DNA of 64,000 bases, taken from CAVOJV01 sp963696325 (GTDB lineage Bacteria > Pseudomonadota > Gammaproteobacteria > Competibacterales > Competibacteraceae). The stretch is taken from positions 1 to 64,000 of the forward strand of contig CAVOJV010000014.1 of NCBI GenBank assembly GCA_963696325.1. The letters run 5' to 3'. This document shows, in pieces, positions 37,044 to 46,760 of this stretch (positions within the stretch are counted from its first letter, which is position 1; every line of letters begins with the position of its first letter). Both the position numbers and the translations under genes were made by a program. A model generated the notes under the pieces. The model was given only the letters and a program-made list of their open reading frames with translations, did no database searches and had not been told where the DNA came from.

Positions 37044-37787
37044 ATGGGAAAACTGGATAACAAAATCGCGCTTGTGACAGGTGGCTCAAAAGGTATCGGC
37101 AAGGCCATCGCCCTGATGCTGGCCAAAGCGGGCGCCAAGGTTGCCCTAAACTACAATCGTAGCGCCGATGAAGCGCAGGCCGTCGCTGACGAGATCAAGG
37201 CGCTGGGAAGCGACGCCTTCATCGCCCAGGCGGACGTAAGTGACGCCACGGCCGCCCGCGGCCTGGTCAAAAAAGTGCTCGACCATTTCGGAACCATCGA
37301 TATCCTGATCAACAATGCCGGCATTACCCGTGATTCGTTCTTCAAAAAACTCACCGACGAAGCCTGGCATGAGGTCATCAAGACTAACCTGGATAGCGTC
37401 TTTTACATCACCAGCGCTGCCTTACCCGCCATGCTGGAGCACAACTACGGCCGCATCATCAGCATCAGTTCCTTCGTAGGTCAGAAGGGTAATCTGGCGC
37501 AGACCAACTACGCGGCCACTAAAGCCGGCCTGATCGGTTTCAGTAAGTCCCTCGCGCTTGAGGTTGCCAGGAATAATATTACGGTCAACACCATCAACCC
37601 AGGTTTCATCGGCACCGACATGGTCTTGAAGATCCGCGAAGAGGTGAAGCAAAAGCTCCTCACTCAGGTTCCCCTGGGCCGCTTCGGCACGCCAGAAGAA
37701 GTCGCCAAGGCCGTTTTGTTCCTGGCCGCCGATGGCGACTACATCACCGGTCAGCAGCTCAACGTCAACGGCGGTATATACATGTAA
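37044..37787 (+). CDS. phaB: Acetoacetyl-CoA reductase (PhaB/FabG-type SDR)
   Basis: 247 residues. NADPH loop VTGGSKGIGKAIA, NNAGITRDSFFKKL, catalytic Ser in ISISSFVGQKGN and the QTNYAATKAGLIGFSK segment with Tyr and Lys; C-terminal GQQLNVNGGIYM. The VGQKGN..QTNY.A.KAG pattern is that of PhaB, which makes (R)-3-hydroxybutyryl-CoA for polyhydroxybutyrate. FabG is the main alternative, as the two are close. The position after acetoacetyl-CoA synthetase favours PhaB. No PHA synthase is in the window. Confidence 0.85.
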   Translation: MGKLDNKIALVTGGSKGIGKAIALMLAKAGAKVALNYNRSADEAQAVADEIKALGSDAFIAQADVSDATAARGLVKKVLDHFGTIDILINNAGITRDSFFKKLTDEAWHEVIKTNLDSVFYITSAALPAMLEHNYGRIISISSFVGQKGNLAQTNYAATKAGLIGFSKSLALEVARNNITVNTINPGFIGTDMVLKIREEVKQKLLTQVPLGRFGTPEEVAKAVLFLAADGDYITGQQLNVNGGIYM

Positions 37788-37829
37788 TTCATGCAAAGCT
37801 GCTTAAAAGCAGTTATATAAAGTTATTCC

Positions 37830-37855
37830 GGGCGACATTCTGTCGCCCTTTCTTT
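37830..37855 (+). terminator. Rho-independent terminator after phaB
   Basis: GGGCGAC, loop ATTCT, GTCGCCC, then TTTCTTT. Stem at 37830-37836 and 37842-37848. It lies between phaB and the convergent NDH-2 fusion gene. Confidence 0.8.
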
Positions 37856-37868
37856 GTCAGCATCGATG

Positions 37869-39992
37869 TTACTCCCGCCCACCGGTAATCAACCGGGTGC
37901 CCCGCTGGTAGGTGAGATAAGCCCAGAACCATTCGATAGCTACCGTCAGGCGTTTGCGCACGTCGACCAGGAAGAGCACGTGCACGATTCCCCACAACCA
38001 CCAGGCCAGCACCCCACTCAGCCGGATCACCCCGAAGTCCACCACCGCGGCCTTGCGCCCGATGGTGGCGAGATTACCCAGGTGGTGGTAGCGGAACGGT
38101 GGCGGGGCCTCACGCCCCTCGAGGCGCGCCTTAATCGCCTTGGCCACGTAAATACCCTGTTGCTTGGCCGCCGGGGCTAAACCGGGGACAGGTTTGCCGT
38201 TCCAGGCTTCGCTGAGGGCGGTATCGCCAACGGCAAAGACGTTCGCAAACTCCGGCACCGCTAAATCCGGCCCCACCTTGATGCGCCCCGCCGAGTCCGC
38301 TGCTCCCCTGACCCAACGGGCGGCTGGCGAGGCGATGACACCCGCCGCCCAGAAGGCCGTGCGGGTACCGATCCGTTGGCCGGAGACCATCACCCCTTCC
38401 GCATCTATGTGTTCTACTTTGCTGTTAGTCAGCACCTCGACGCCCAGCTCGCGCAGAGCGCGCTCCGCGAAAGCCGAGGATCTTTCCGAGAACGCAGGCA
38501 ACAGGCGCGCCGCGGACTGGATCAGCAGTACCCGGGCCTGACCTGGATCGATATTGCGGAACTCGCCCGCCAGCCCATGGCGGGCCAGCTCTGCAATGGC
38601 ACCGGCTAGTTCCACTCCGGTGGGTCCGCCACCCACGATGGCGAAGGTGAGCAGATCCTGCCGCGCTTTGGGGTCGGCGCAGTTTTCCGCCTGTTCGAAC
38701 GCCAGCAGCAGGCGCCGGCGGATAGCGGTAGCGTCATCGATCCGCTTTAGACCAGGGGCGAAAGGCTCCCACTCGTCGCGACCGAAGTAGCTATGCCGTG
38801 CCCCGGTGGCCAGCACCAGGTAATCGTAGTCGAGGCGGGTGTTATCGCTCAGGCTTACCTGCCGCAAGGCAGTATCGACGCCGGTCACTTCGCCCAGCAA
38901 TACCCGCACGTTGTGCTGATCGCGAAACATCGCCCGGATAGGTGTGGCGATATCGGCTGGCGACAGGCTGGCGGTTGCCACTTGATAGAGCAAAGGCTGA
39001 AACAGGTGGTAATTACGTTTGTCGATCACGGTGATCCGGCACGCGGCCAGACGAAGGCCGTAGACGGCTTTCAAACCGCCGAAGCCACCACCGACGATGA
39101 CGACGTGAGGCAGATCCATGGCCTCCGACCAGCCCCCGATCCGTGGGAACAGACGGCTGAGTTGTTGTTTAAGCACATGATCCAGCGCGATCGGCCCCGG
39201 CCCTCGCAGGGCCAGCAGGCCCAGCAGGAAGAACCAGTACAGGTGATCCACGCGTTGCAACTCGGTCAAGTTCATGGTGAAGCCCATGCCAAGGAGCCAC
39301 AGGGCCGAAATCATCGCGATCAAGCGGGTAGCCAAACCCAGTGCCAGGAAGGGGCTGGCGAATCCCAATACCCAATCCAGCACCAGGCGCCCGGCCATGA
39401 CGGGAGCAAATAACAGTGCGGCCAGCCAGACACGAATGAACAGCCGGTAGACGGGGCCGAGGTAACGGGTGATCGCCATGTACAGCCGACTCAGGGGCTT
39501 GACCAACGGTAGGGCCGAAGCCGCCAGCCCCGGAGCCAGTAGCCGATCCATGGAAATAGAGCCGGCCCCCATGATCACATACCAGCCGAACAACGCCGCC
39601 CAGTACAGATGCTCGTTAAGCTGCTGGTATTCGAGCTGGATGACCAGGGACAGGCTCAATAGGGGGATGGCCGCCAGCCGCGTGGCCAGTCCCAGCGCCA
39701 GGAACACCGGACAGATGACTTCGATAGCGGCCCCCACCGTGGCCGCCGTCAACGGGTCCAGCCAGGATACCGGATATTCATAGGTTGCCAGCGCGATGGC
39801 ATTGTCCCAGTTGGCCAGCTTGAGGATGCCGGACACCCAGAAGATCTGGGCCAGCCATAAGCGAATGGTCAGATCGAGGAAGGGGCTCAGGGTCACTTCT
39901 CCAAGGTGGAGCAGATCCCCCATGCGCCCCATGAAGCTGGCGATGACGTTGGCCCGCCGCTGGCGGAGCGCGGTTGCGGTTGCGGATAGCAT
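37869..39992 (-). CDS. Two DoxX-type domains fused to a type II NADH dehydrogenase
   Basis: 707 residues, while ordinary NDH-2 has about 400-450. The first ~285 residues are membrane segments arranged as two DoxX-like units (about 35-150 and 180-280), each with an RLW/RVWLA helix and an FLALGLATRL helix. From residue 294 it is a full NDH-2: FAD loop VVIVGGGFGGLKA (~297-309), KRNYHLFQPLLYQVA, the NADH loop FAIVGGGPTGVELAG, and FAVGDTAL. NDH-2 passes electrons from NADH to quinone without pumping protons. The start is supported by GTGGAGG upstream. It is four bases after the GH63-type gene, so probably one operon. Confidence 0.9.
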   Translation of the reverse strand: MLSATATALRQRRANVIASFMGRMGDLLHLGEVTLSPFLDLTIRLWLAQIFWVSGILKLANWDNAIALATYEYPVSWLDPLTAATVGAAIEVICPVFLALGLATRLAAIPLLSLSLVIQLEYQQLNEHLYWAALFGWYVIMGAGSISMDRLLAPGLAASALPLVKPLSRLYMAITRYLGPVYRLFIRVWLAALLFAPVMAGRLVLDWVLGFASPFLALGLATRLIAMISALWLLGMGFTMNLTELQRVDHLYWFFLLGLLALRGPGPIALDHVLKQQLSRLFPRIGGWSEAMDLPHVVIVGGGFGGLKAVYGLRLAACRITVIDKRNYHLFQPLLYQVATASLSPADIATPIRAMFRDQHNVRVLLGEVTGVDTALRQVSLSDNTRLDYDYLVLATGARHSYFGRDEWEPFAPGLKRIDDATAIRRRLLLAFEQAENCADPKARQDLLTFAIVGGGPTGVELAGAIAELARHGLAGEFRNIDPGQARVLLIQSAARLLPAFSERSSAFAERALRELGVEVLTNSKVEHIDAEGVMVSGQRIGTRTAFWAAGVIASPAARWVRGAADSAGRIKVGPDLAVPEFANVFAVGDTALSEAWNGKPVPGLAPAAKQQGIYVAKAIKARLEGREAPPPFRYHHLGNLATIGRKAAVVDFGVIRLSGVLAWWLWGIVHVLFLVDVRKRLTVAIEWFWAYLTYQRGTRLITGGRE

Positions 39993-39996
39993 GGCC

Positions 39997-42726
39997 TTAT
40001 ACCTCCACTAAACCAGTGGCCGGGACGGCTGGTTGCGTGGCCAACTGCCGGCTCCAGTATTCTGGAATGTCCCGGCGGTGGCCACGCATGACCAGGTTGG
40101 CGAGGAGCCCGGTCCAGCCGGTCTGGTGGGCGGCACCCAGACCCTGACCGGTATCGCCATGAAAATATTCGTAGAACAGGCACAAGTCTTGCCAGTGGGG
40201 ATCGTGCTGAAAGGGGCTCCCCGGCTTCATGGCGGGGATCTGGCCGTCCTTGTCGCGGCGGTACAGATCCACCAAACGCTCCGCCAGCAGGTTCGCAATT
40301 TCCTTGAGGTTGAGTTCCTGGTTATTCAGGCAAGGTACAGTCACCTTGAACTCATTTCCCAGAAAGCGGTGAAATTTCTCGATAGCCTGGACCAGGGCGT
40401 AATTGCAGGGCATCCAGATCGGGCCGCGCCAGTTGGAATTACCACCGAACAGACCGGAATTGGATTCGCCGGGGACATATTCGATCATCGTGTGACCGAT
40501 GCCGGGGATATAACCCAGTTCGCGGTGCTCGGCGTGGATGCGGCTGACGCTGCGCACCCCATAGGGAGCAAGGAACTCGCTCTCTCTGAGCAGGCGTTGC
40601 AGGATGTTGGGCAGCATGGTGTGATCCACCAAGGCCAACAAGTGCTCCCCGCGCCCGTTCTCCCAGTCCGGACAGGCACAGATATAGTTGCCCTGGAACA
40701 GGCCGCCCTTGTGTTCGCGCAACAGTTTGTTAAAGCGGGGGGCTTTGGACAGCAGGCGCTTATCCACGACTTCCGTGGCAAACAGGGGAATCAAGCCTAC
40801 CCAGGAGTACACGTCAACGCGGTGGTGATGGCCATCGGGCGTCACGACCAGATCCTTGAAGAAGCCCGCCGCGGGGTCCCACAGGGAGACACCGCCATCG
40901 GCGTTGCCGCCAATAGCATTGGCGATGGATAGGAATTGGTTGAAGGTTTGGATGGCGATGTCCTCGTAGTCGGGGTCCACGAGGGTCAACTCCAAAGCCA
41001 TGACCGTCATGTTCAGGGCGAACATCGCCATCCAGCCGGTGGCGTCCGCCTGTTTAAGACTGTAGCCGGGTGGCAGGGGCTGGGAGCGGTCGAACACGGA
41101 GATGTTGTCCAACCCCAGGAAACCGCCCTCGAAGACGTTGTTCCCTTCCGTATCCTTGCGGTTAATCCACCACGTGTAGTTCAGCAGCAACTTCCGGAAC
41201 ACGCGCTTGAGAAAGCCAATATCGCCCTCGCCACGCTGGACCCGCTCGGCACGGAATACCTTGAGGGCACCCATGGCGTGCACTGGTGGGTTTACGTCAC
41301 CGAAGGCCCATTCGTAAGCGGGAATCTGGCCGTTGGGGTTGAAGTAGTTTTCCTTCAGCATCAGTTCCAACTGGTCCTTGGCGAAATCCACATCGATCAG
41401 GGAAAAGGCGGCGCAATGGAAGGCCAGATCCCAGGCGGCGAACCACGGATATTCCCAGCTGTCGGGCATGGAGATTACCTCCATCGCCTTGAGGTGCTTC
41501 CAGTGACGATTACGTCCGTATTTGCGACTGGCCGGAGGTGGGAACTGATCGCCCTTCAGCCAGCGGTCCACGTCGTAGTGGTAGAATTGCTTGCACCAGA
41601 TCATGCCTGCCAGGGCCTGGCGCAGGATGCGGTGATCCTCAGGATTGGCGGCGGGGAGGAGTTCATTGTAAAAAACGTCCGCCTCGGACTTGCGCGAAGA
41701 GACTACGGCTTCGGTGCGGCCGAAGGGTTTATCCAGCGGCCTGGCCGACATGACCAGTTCCACCTGCGCCCACTGACCGCTGTTCACGGTGAGGGTGCTC
41801 CAGGCCGCGAATTTCGTGCCCTCGCGAGCCGGGTTGATCGCTTCCACCTCACCGTTGACAACCCGGCGGTGAAAGGCGTCCTTGACATACGGGTTGGCAT
41901 TGGGCAAACCCCACAACCGTTCCGCATTGTGGTCGTTCTCGGTAAACAGCAACTGACTAGGCGCTCGGCCGTAAAGATAGTAGGTGCCCAAGGTGGGGTG
42001 CTTGGCCGCTACTGCCCAACTGGCGCCGGTTGGAGCAGGGATGGCACGTATACTGGGTTTCTCTACCCCCTGGTCGCCCCAGGACCAGGTGTTGCGGAAC
42101 CATAGGGTCGGCAGCAGGTGCAGGGTGGCCCCTTCCGGTCCCCGGTTGCAGGCGTCAATGCGGGCGTGAATCTCGTCGGGACCGGCCTTGGCGTAAGTGA
42201 CCTGCACATCCCAGAAGCGGTTTTCTTCGAAAACGCCGGTGTCGAGCAGATCAAGCGGCGGCGCGTTGCGGCCACGACGGGCATTCTCCTCCACCAGCCA
42301 GGCATAGGGATATTCGGCCTGCGGGTAATGATAGTGGTAGCGCAGATAGCTGTGGCTAGGGGTGGCGTCCACGTAGAAGTAGTATTCCTTGACGTCTTCG
42401 CCGTGGTTGCCCTGATTACCCGTCAGACCGAAGGCACGCTCCTTGAGAATAGGGTCACGCCCGTTCCAAAGCGCCAGGGCCAGGCATAGGTTTTGTTTTT
42501 CATCACAAATGCCGCCCATACCGTCCTCATTCCAGCGGTAGGCGCGGGAGCGGGACTGGTCGTGATCGAAGTCTTCCCAGGCGCTGCCGTAGGCGCTGTA
42601 ATCCTCGCGGACCGTGCCCCAGGCCCGTTCTGCCAGATAGGGGCCCCACAGACGCCAGTTTTCCTTACCTTCATGTTGGTATTCCAACCTTTGGCGCTCG
42701 GCATTGAGAGTATTTTGCATGGCCAT
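39997..42726 (-). CDS. GH63/MGH1-type glycoside hydrolase
   Basis: 909 residues; the ATG at 42726 follows GAGGAGTAATCC. It begins ERQRLEYQHEGKENWRLWGPYLAERAWGTVREDYS, a conserved opening of bacterial GH63-like glucosidases. An (alpha/alpha)6 barrel occupies the C-terminal half, with the catalytic-acid region WEYPWFAAWDLAFHCAAF and the NSNWRGPIWMPCNYAL region. No signal peptide, so cytoplasmic. It may trim alpha-glucosides, glucosylglycerate or trehalose-like sugars; the exact substrate cannot be fixed. It lies 14 bp after the GH133-type gene in the same operon. Confidence 0.85.
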   Translation of the reverse strand: MAMQNTLNAERQRLEYQHEGKENWRLWGPYLAERAWGTVREDYSAYGSAWEDFDHDQSRSRAYRWNEDGMGGICDEKQNLCLALALWNGRDPILKERAFGLTGNQGNHGEDVKEYYFYVDATPSHSYLRYHYHYPQAEYPYAWLVEENARRGRNAPPLDLLDTGVFEENRFWDVQVTYAKAGPDEIHARIDACNRGPEGATLHLLPTLWFRNTWSWGDQGVEKPSIRAIPAPTGASWAVAAKHPTLGTYYLYGRAPSQLLFTENDHNAERLWGLPNANPYVKDAFHRRVVNGEVEAINPAREGTKFAAWSTLTVNSGQWAQVELVMSARPLDKPFGRTEAVVSSRKSEADVFYNELLPAANPEDHRILRQALAGMIWCKQFYHYDVDRWLKGDQFPPPASRKYGRNRHWKHLKAMEVISMPDSWEYPWFAAWDLAFHCAAFSLIDVDFAKDQLELMLKENYFNPNGQIPAYEWAFGDVNPPVHAMGALKVFRAERVQRGEGDIGFLKRVFRKLLLNYTWWINRKDTEGNNVFEGGFLGLDNISVFDRSQPLPPGYSLKQADATGWMAMFALNMTVMALELTLVDPDYEDIAIQTFNQFLSIANAIGGNADGGVSLWDPAAGFFKDLVVTPDGHHHRVDVYSWVGLIPLFATEVVDKRLLSKAPRFNKLLREHKGGLFQGNYICACPDWENGRGEHLLALVDHTMLPNILQRLLRESEFLAPYGVRSVSRIHAEHRELGYIPGIGHTMIEYVPGESNSGLFGGNSNWRGPIWMPCNYALVQAIEKFHRFLGNEFKVTVPCLNNQELNLKEIANLLAERLVDLYRRDKDGQIPAMKPGSPFQHDPHWQDLCLFYEYFHGDTGQGLGAAHQTGWTGLLANLVMRGHRRDIPEYWSRQLATQPAVPATGLVEV

Positions 42727-42740
42727 GGATTACTCCTCGC

Positions 42741-44813
42741 TTAGATTAGGCTCGGCGTCAGCGCCGTGATTTTGGATAGGGTTTTGTTTTCCACTGTGGC
42801 TCGCTGCAAGCGATACCAGGCTTCCAGGGTGCAGGCGACCGACCACGCCTGGACGGGCGCACCGCGGGGGGTGTGCGGTGGGTCGCCGTCAAAGATTTCG
42901 CTGATAGTGCCCAGCGCGGCGTCTCCCAGGTGGTCGCGCAGGGGTTCGAGGTGAGCCAGGGCCGCCTGAGCGTCACCATGCACGCGATACTCGGCCAGCG
43001 CATAGTGGCCCAGCAGCCAGGCCCAGAGCGGCCCCTGATGGTAGGCGCCGTCCCGTTCCCACACGCCGCCCAGATACTGGGGCTTGTAGTCGGGGTGGCC
43101 AGGCGCGAGTGAGCGCAACCCATGGGAACACAGCAGTTCGCGCCGGCACAGTTGCACCACCCGGCGCTGGACCTCAGGCTCCAGGGGGCTATACGGCAGG
43201 CTTACGGCGAAGATCTGGTTGGGCCGCAGGGTGGGGTCATCACCAGTGGGACCGTCCAGCACATCGAACAGTCCACCCTGGGGATGGATGAAGCGCTGGA
43301 AGCTCTGGCGAACCTGCTCCGCCAGTCGCTGGTACGCCGTCGCAGGCCGGCCCAGGGTGGCGGCAAACTGGGCCATGCTCATGAGGGCGTTGTACCAGAG
43401 GGCGTTGATCTCTACTGGCTTGCCGAGGCGCGGTGTAACCACCCAGTCACCCACCTTGGCATCCATCCAGGTGAGTTGTACGCCGGGAACGCCCGCGTGC
43501 AATAGGCCATCGGCTGCATCCCTGCCGATACCGTAGCGGGTGCCCCGGCAGTGCCAGCGAATCATGTCCTCCAACACGGGAAAAACCCGTTCCAGCGCGG
43601 CGCGGTTGCCGGTAGCTTCCAGATAAGCCCGCCAGGCCTCGACATACCAAAGGCCAGCATCCACCGTGTTGTAATCGGGTGTCTCGCCGTGGCCGGGGAA
43701 CACATTGGGCAACATGCCCTGATCCACAAAGCGGGCGAAGGTCTCCAAAATCCGGCGCGCGGTTTCGGGGCGGCCGGTGCTGAGGGTAAGGCCGGGGAGG
43801 GCGATCATGGTGTCGCGTCCCCAATCCCCAAACCAAGGGTAACCGGCGATGACCGACTGCCCCTCGGGTTCGTTCTCCAGCGGGCGGGCAAAAATGAAGC
43901 TGTCCGCCGCCAGGATGAGCTGCTCGATCCAGGGGGGCGGATTCGGCGCATCCCGGTGGCGAGCCCGCGCGAGCAAATCCAGATCGTAAGCCTGGCAACG
44001 GGCCAGGGCGGCTTCCAGCTCTGGGCTTGCAGACTCCTCCAGACTGGCGACGATACCCACCCAGGCGCCAGGGCGCAATTCCAGTAAGGCTTGACCGGCG
44101 TTTAGATGATTGTCATGGTCTTCCAGTCCCCGCTCACGCTCCAGGGGCAGGTCGAAGTTTTCGACCCATGTCGCCTGCTCGGGCCAGCCGGCAGCGGTGG
44201 CTAGGTGACCGCCCTGGATTTTGAAGTGCAGGGTGAAGCCAGCGGGTGGGGTGACTCGCAGATGGCTGCTGTCGCCCACGATGGTGGGCTGGAACCAGTG
44301 GGCGGCGCTTGCATGATGGTGGTCGCGGGCGTTCACCAGCAACCGCAGTTGTATCCGAAGATTTCTTTCCTGGTGGAGGGGATCTGGCAGTCGCCGGAAA
44401 GCGACATAGGTCGAGTTGGCGCCGGGTTCCATCCAAATGCGCTGTTCCAGCCGTACCCCGTTCACGGCGTAGCGCCACACCGGCATGCGCCCGCTCAGAT
44501 AAAAGGCTTCGATGTGGACGTGACCGATGGGTGCTAGGCAGCCTCCGCCCCAGCGGTTAGTGTGCAGAGGCCAGGCTTGATCCTCTATCAGCAGAGTGGC
44601 GTCGGCCTTGGCGAAGACCAGATGACGGCCCAGCGGCGGATACACGGGGGCGATCAGCAGACCGTGGTAACGGCGGGTGAGGGTGCCGGCAAGGGTACCG
44701 GCGGCATAGCCACCGATACCATTGGCGAGCCACCACTCGCGCCGTTCGGCCTGTACCAGGTCGCCGCTGATGTCCCGGCCAAATCGAATAAGATTGGGCA
44801 AACTGTAAATCAT
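42741..44813 (-). CDS. Amylo-alpha-1,6-glucosidase (glycogen debranching type, GH133)
   Basis: 690 residues from the ATG at 44813, preceded by GGGAGAAGGCC; an upstream start adds 42 poorly coding residues. The N-terminal domain (LANGIGGYAAGTLAGTLTRRYHGLL) and the C-terminal barrel (GYPWFGDWGRDTMIALPGL, NTVDAGLWYVEA, GGVWERDGAYHQGPLWAWLLGHY) are those of the bacterial glycogen-debranching GDE_C family. It should hydrolyse alpha-1,6 branches in glycogen or related glucans. First gene of the operon with GH63 and the NDH-2 fusion. Confidence 0.9.
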   Translation of the reverse strand: MIYSLPNLIRFGRDISGDLVQAERREWWLANGIGGYAAGTLAGTLTRRYHGLLIAPVYPPLGRHLVFAKADATLLIEDQAWPLHTNRWGGGCLAPIGHVHIEAFYLSGRMPVWRYAVNGVRLEQRIWMEPGANSTYVAFRRLPDPLHQERNLRIQLRLLVNARDHHHASAAHWFQPTIVGDSSHLRVTPPAGFTLHFKIQGGHLATAAGWPEQATWVENFDLPLERERGLEDHDNHLNAGQALLELRPGAWVGIVASLEESASPELEAALARCQAYDLDLLARARHRDAPNPPPWIEQLILAADSFIFARPLENEPEGQSVIAGYPWFGDWGRDTMIALPGLTLSTGRPETARRILETFARFVDQGMLPNVFPGHGETPDYNTVDAGLWYVEAWRAYLEATGNRAALERVFPVLEDMIRWHCRGTRYGIGRDAADGLLHAGVPGVQLTWMDAKVGDWVVTPRLGKPVEINALWYNALMSMAQFAATLGRPATAYQRLAEQVRQSFQRFIHPQGGLFDVLDGPTGDDPTLRPNQIFAVSLPYSPLEPEVQRRVVQLCRRELLCSHGLRSLAPGHPDYKPQYLGGVWERDGAYHQGPLWAWLLGHYALAEYRVHGDAQAALAHLEPLRDHLGDAALGTISEIFDGDPPHTPRGAPVQAWSVACTLEAWYRLQRATVENKTLSKITALTPSLI

Positions 44814-45302
44814 TGGCCTTCTCCCGTGTATATCAGGCGATCTACCACTTGCGGCACCCAGGCGCGCAGAGTCATTGGGAGCATCGGCCGGCTGCATCGA
44901 TAAGCCATGGAATTTATCCTCGTTATAAGCCTGTACCACCTAGCGCAAACCCCATGCCATCCCCTCGCCGACCCTGGATGGTTCATAAATAGATTAATTT
45001 AAACAAATGCTTATTATTATTTTGGCAAGATCGCGAAGGTGCGATGGGATGGCTTGATGGCTAAGGAAACGCCACGATATTTGGTGGTGCCGCGAAGGGC
45101 GGTGGGTCGGCATGATACTGTTAATGCCAGTTGCCTACCCCCTTAACGATGACGATGCCGAGTACGGCATACGAAAGTCGCCGTGGTGGCTGCCACTTGC
45201 TTGATGTCAACAGGATAGGCGCTCTGCGCCATGGCGTCTTCGGCCCTTACGATCGCGCCGCCATCATCGCGTTCGTCAAGCAGAAATCGTAAAAATAGCG
45301 AG
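44814..45302. other. Intergenic region between GH133 and GMC genes
   Basis: About 490 bp. It contains a CCAC/GTGG stem-loop near 45072-45087 that resembles others in this window. A 47-codon open frame on the plus strand (45149-45292) ends in GPYDRAAIIAFVKQKS, but nothing else supports it. The promoter of the GH133 operon should lie near 44830-45000. Confidence 0.4.
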
Positions 45303-46745
45303 TTATTGATTTGCGTTTTTCTCCAACTTATCTGCTACCCGCAAAGCCCAGGCGTAGATGCTTAGCGAGGGGTTTTCTCTGCTGGAGCGAGGCAGAATGC
45401 TGCCATCCACCACGTACAGGTTCTCCATGCCATGTACCTTGCCGTTGGCGTCCACCACCGAAATGGCGGGGTCGTTGCCCGTTATCATAGTCCCACAGGC
45501 ATGGGCGGTGCCGGCGAGTGGAATGGGTTTGGCCAGGGGCAGAAAACCGGCTCTCAGCAGCGACCGACTCAAAGCGCGGACCAGGCTCCGGTGTTCCTTT
45601 ACAGCCGCGGGTAGGCGTGCTGGATCATAATCGAGCTGCGGCCGCTGGGCGCCGTTGGCTCTGGCAAACACGCGGTTGTTCTCGTCCGAGCCGTCCTCGG
45701 TTTGCAGGAAAAAGCCATAAGCCCTGCTGCCGACCTGCCTGGCAATCCAACCCGGGATGAACCCGGGAAACAGCGTGCTGATGACATCGCTACCGAACCC
45801 CAAGGGTTGGACGCTGCTATGAGGAAGTTTGTCATTCAGCAACAATATCGTCTTGCGCAGCAGATCGGTTTGCGGAGAGACAGAAACCGCCAGCAGCGCG
45901 GTGAGCAAATGGTGTTTATAGTTGCGCCCGACCAGCCGGAGCACGGTAAATTCTCGGCAAGCCCGGTGGCTGCCAGATACCCTGCAACAGACGTGGCGAG
46001 TGCAGCGCGCCTGCCGCCAGCAACACCTTGTCGGCCGGAAATCGGCGACCCTTTCGATCGGACACCCCATCGAGCCGCTCGGTGCCGGTCGGGGTCGGCG
46101 AATGAACTCTCGACCGCCTGCGCTGGTCAGCAGGTCAAGATTGGGCAAAGACGTTGGACTGGTCCAGCAAAACGTGCTGGCCGTCGGCTTTCAAGTTCTT
46201 GACCGAAGCGAAAGCCGTCGAAATGGGCCGCTTCCTCGGGATGCTCGACGATGCTCGGGTCCAAGGCCAGCAGCAGCGGTTCGGCGTTCCAGCCGGCGCC
46301 GTTGCGGGTCAGCTGCCGACGATGGCCCGCAGATCCGGTTCCGGTTCGAAGCTGGTGGACGCCCAGCAATGCTTCCGCTTGCTCGTAATAGGGCGCCAGA
46401 TCCCGGTAGGCGATCGGCCAGGACAGACATTGATACGCCGATTCGGCTTCGAACTCGTCGCGGCTCGAACCGCACCAGGGCCGCGCCATACCACTTGGTC
46501 TTGCCGCCCAGATTGAAATATTCCTCCGGCTCGAACGTCCGGCCGTTCTTGTCGAGCCAATGCTCCTTGCTCTTGAAAATTCCCTGACGGATCACCTTGT
46601 CCACGTCCAGGGTGCTGCCGTCGCGCGGGAGTTCCCGCCCCTTTTCCAGCAGCAGGACCCGTCGGCCGCCGCGCGCCAGGGCATAGGCCGCCGCCGATCC
46701 ACCCGCGCCGGAACCGATGATGATGTCCTGATAGCGTTCGTTCAT
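45303..46745 (-). pseudogene. GMC-family oxidoreductase, several frameshifts
   Basis: From the ATG at 46745 the N-terminus reads DIIIGSGAGGSAAAYALARG (FAD loop) and later GGKTKWYGAALVRF. After that, pieces in all three frames continue the protein, for example YRDLAPYYEQAEALLGVHQL and RLTRNGAGWNAEPLLLALDPS. The C-terminal domain is intact, with HACGTMITGNDPAISVVD and GSILPRSSRENPSLSIYAWALRVAD, which hold the His/Asn pair of GMC enzymes. At least four indels are needed. GMC enzymes oxidise alcohols and sugars. The residues between breaks look conserved, so this may be a functional gene with base errors. Stop at 45303. Confidence 0.72.
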
Positions 46746-46760
46746 GGTGGTATGTCCTTC

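Noticed and set aside
39997..44900. Several long plus-strand open frames opposite the GH63 and GH133 genes
   Set aside because: They mirror well-supported glycoside hydrolase genes and show no recognisable protein features.
45149..45292. 47-codon plus-strand open frame ending GPYDRAAIIAFVKQKS
   Set aside because: No ribosome site, no neighbour in the same direction and no family match; too short to claim.
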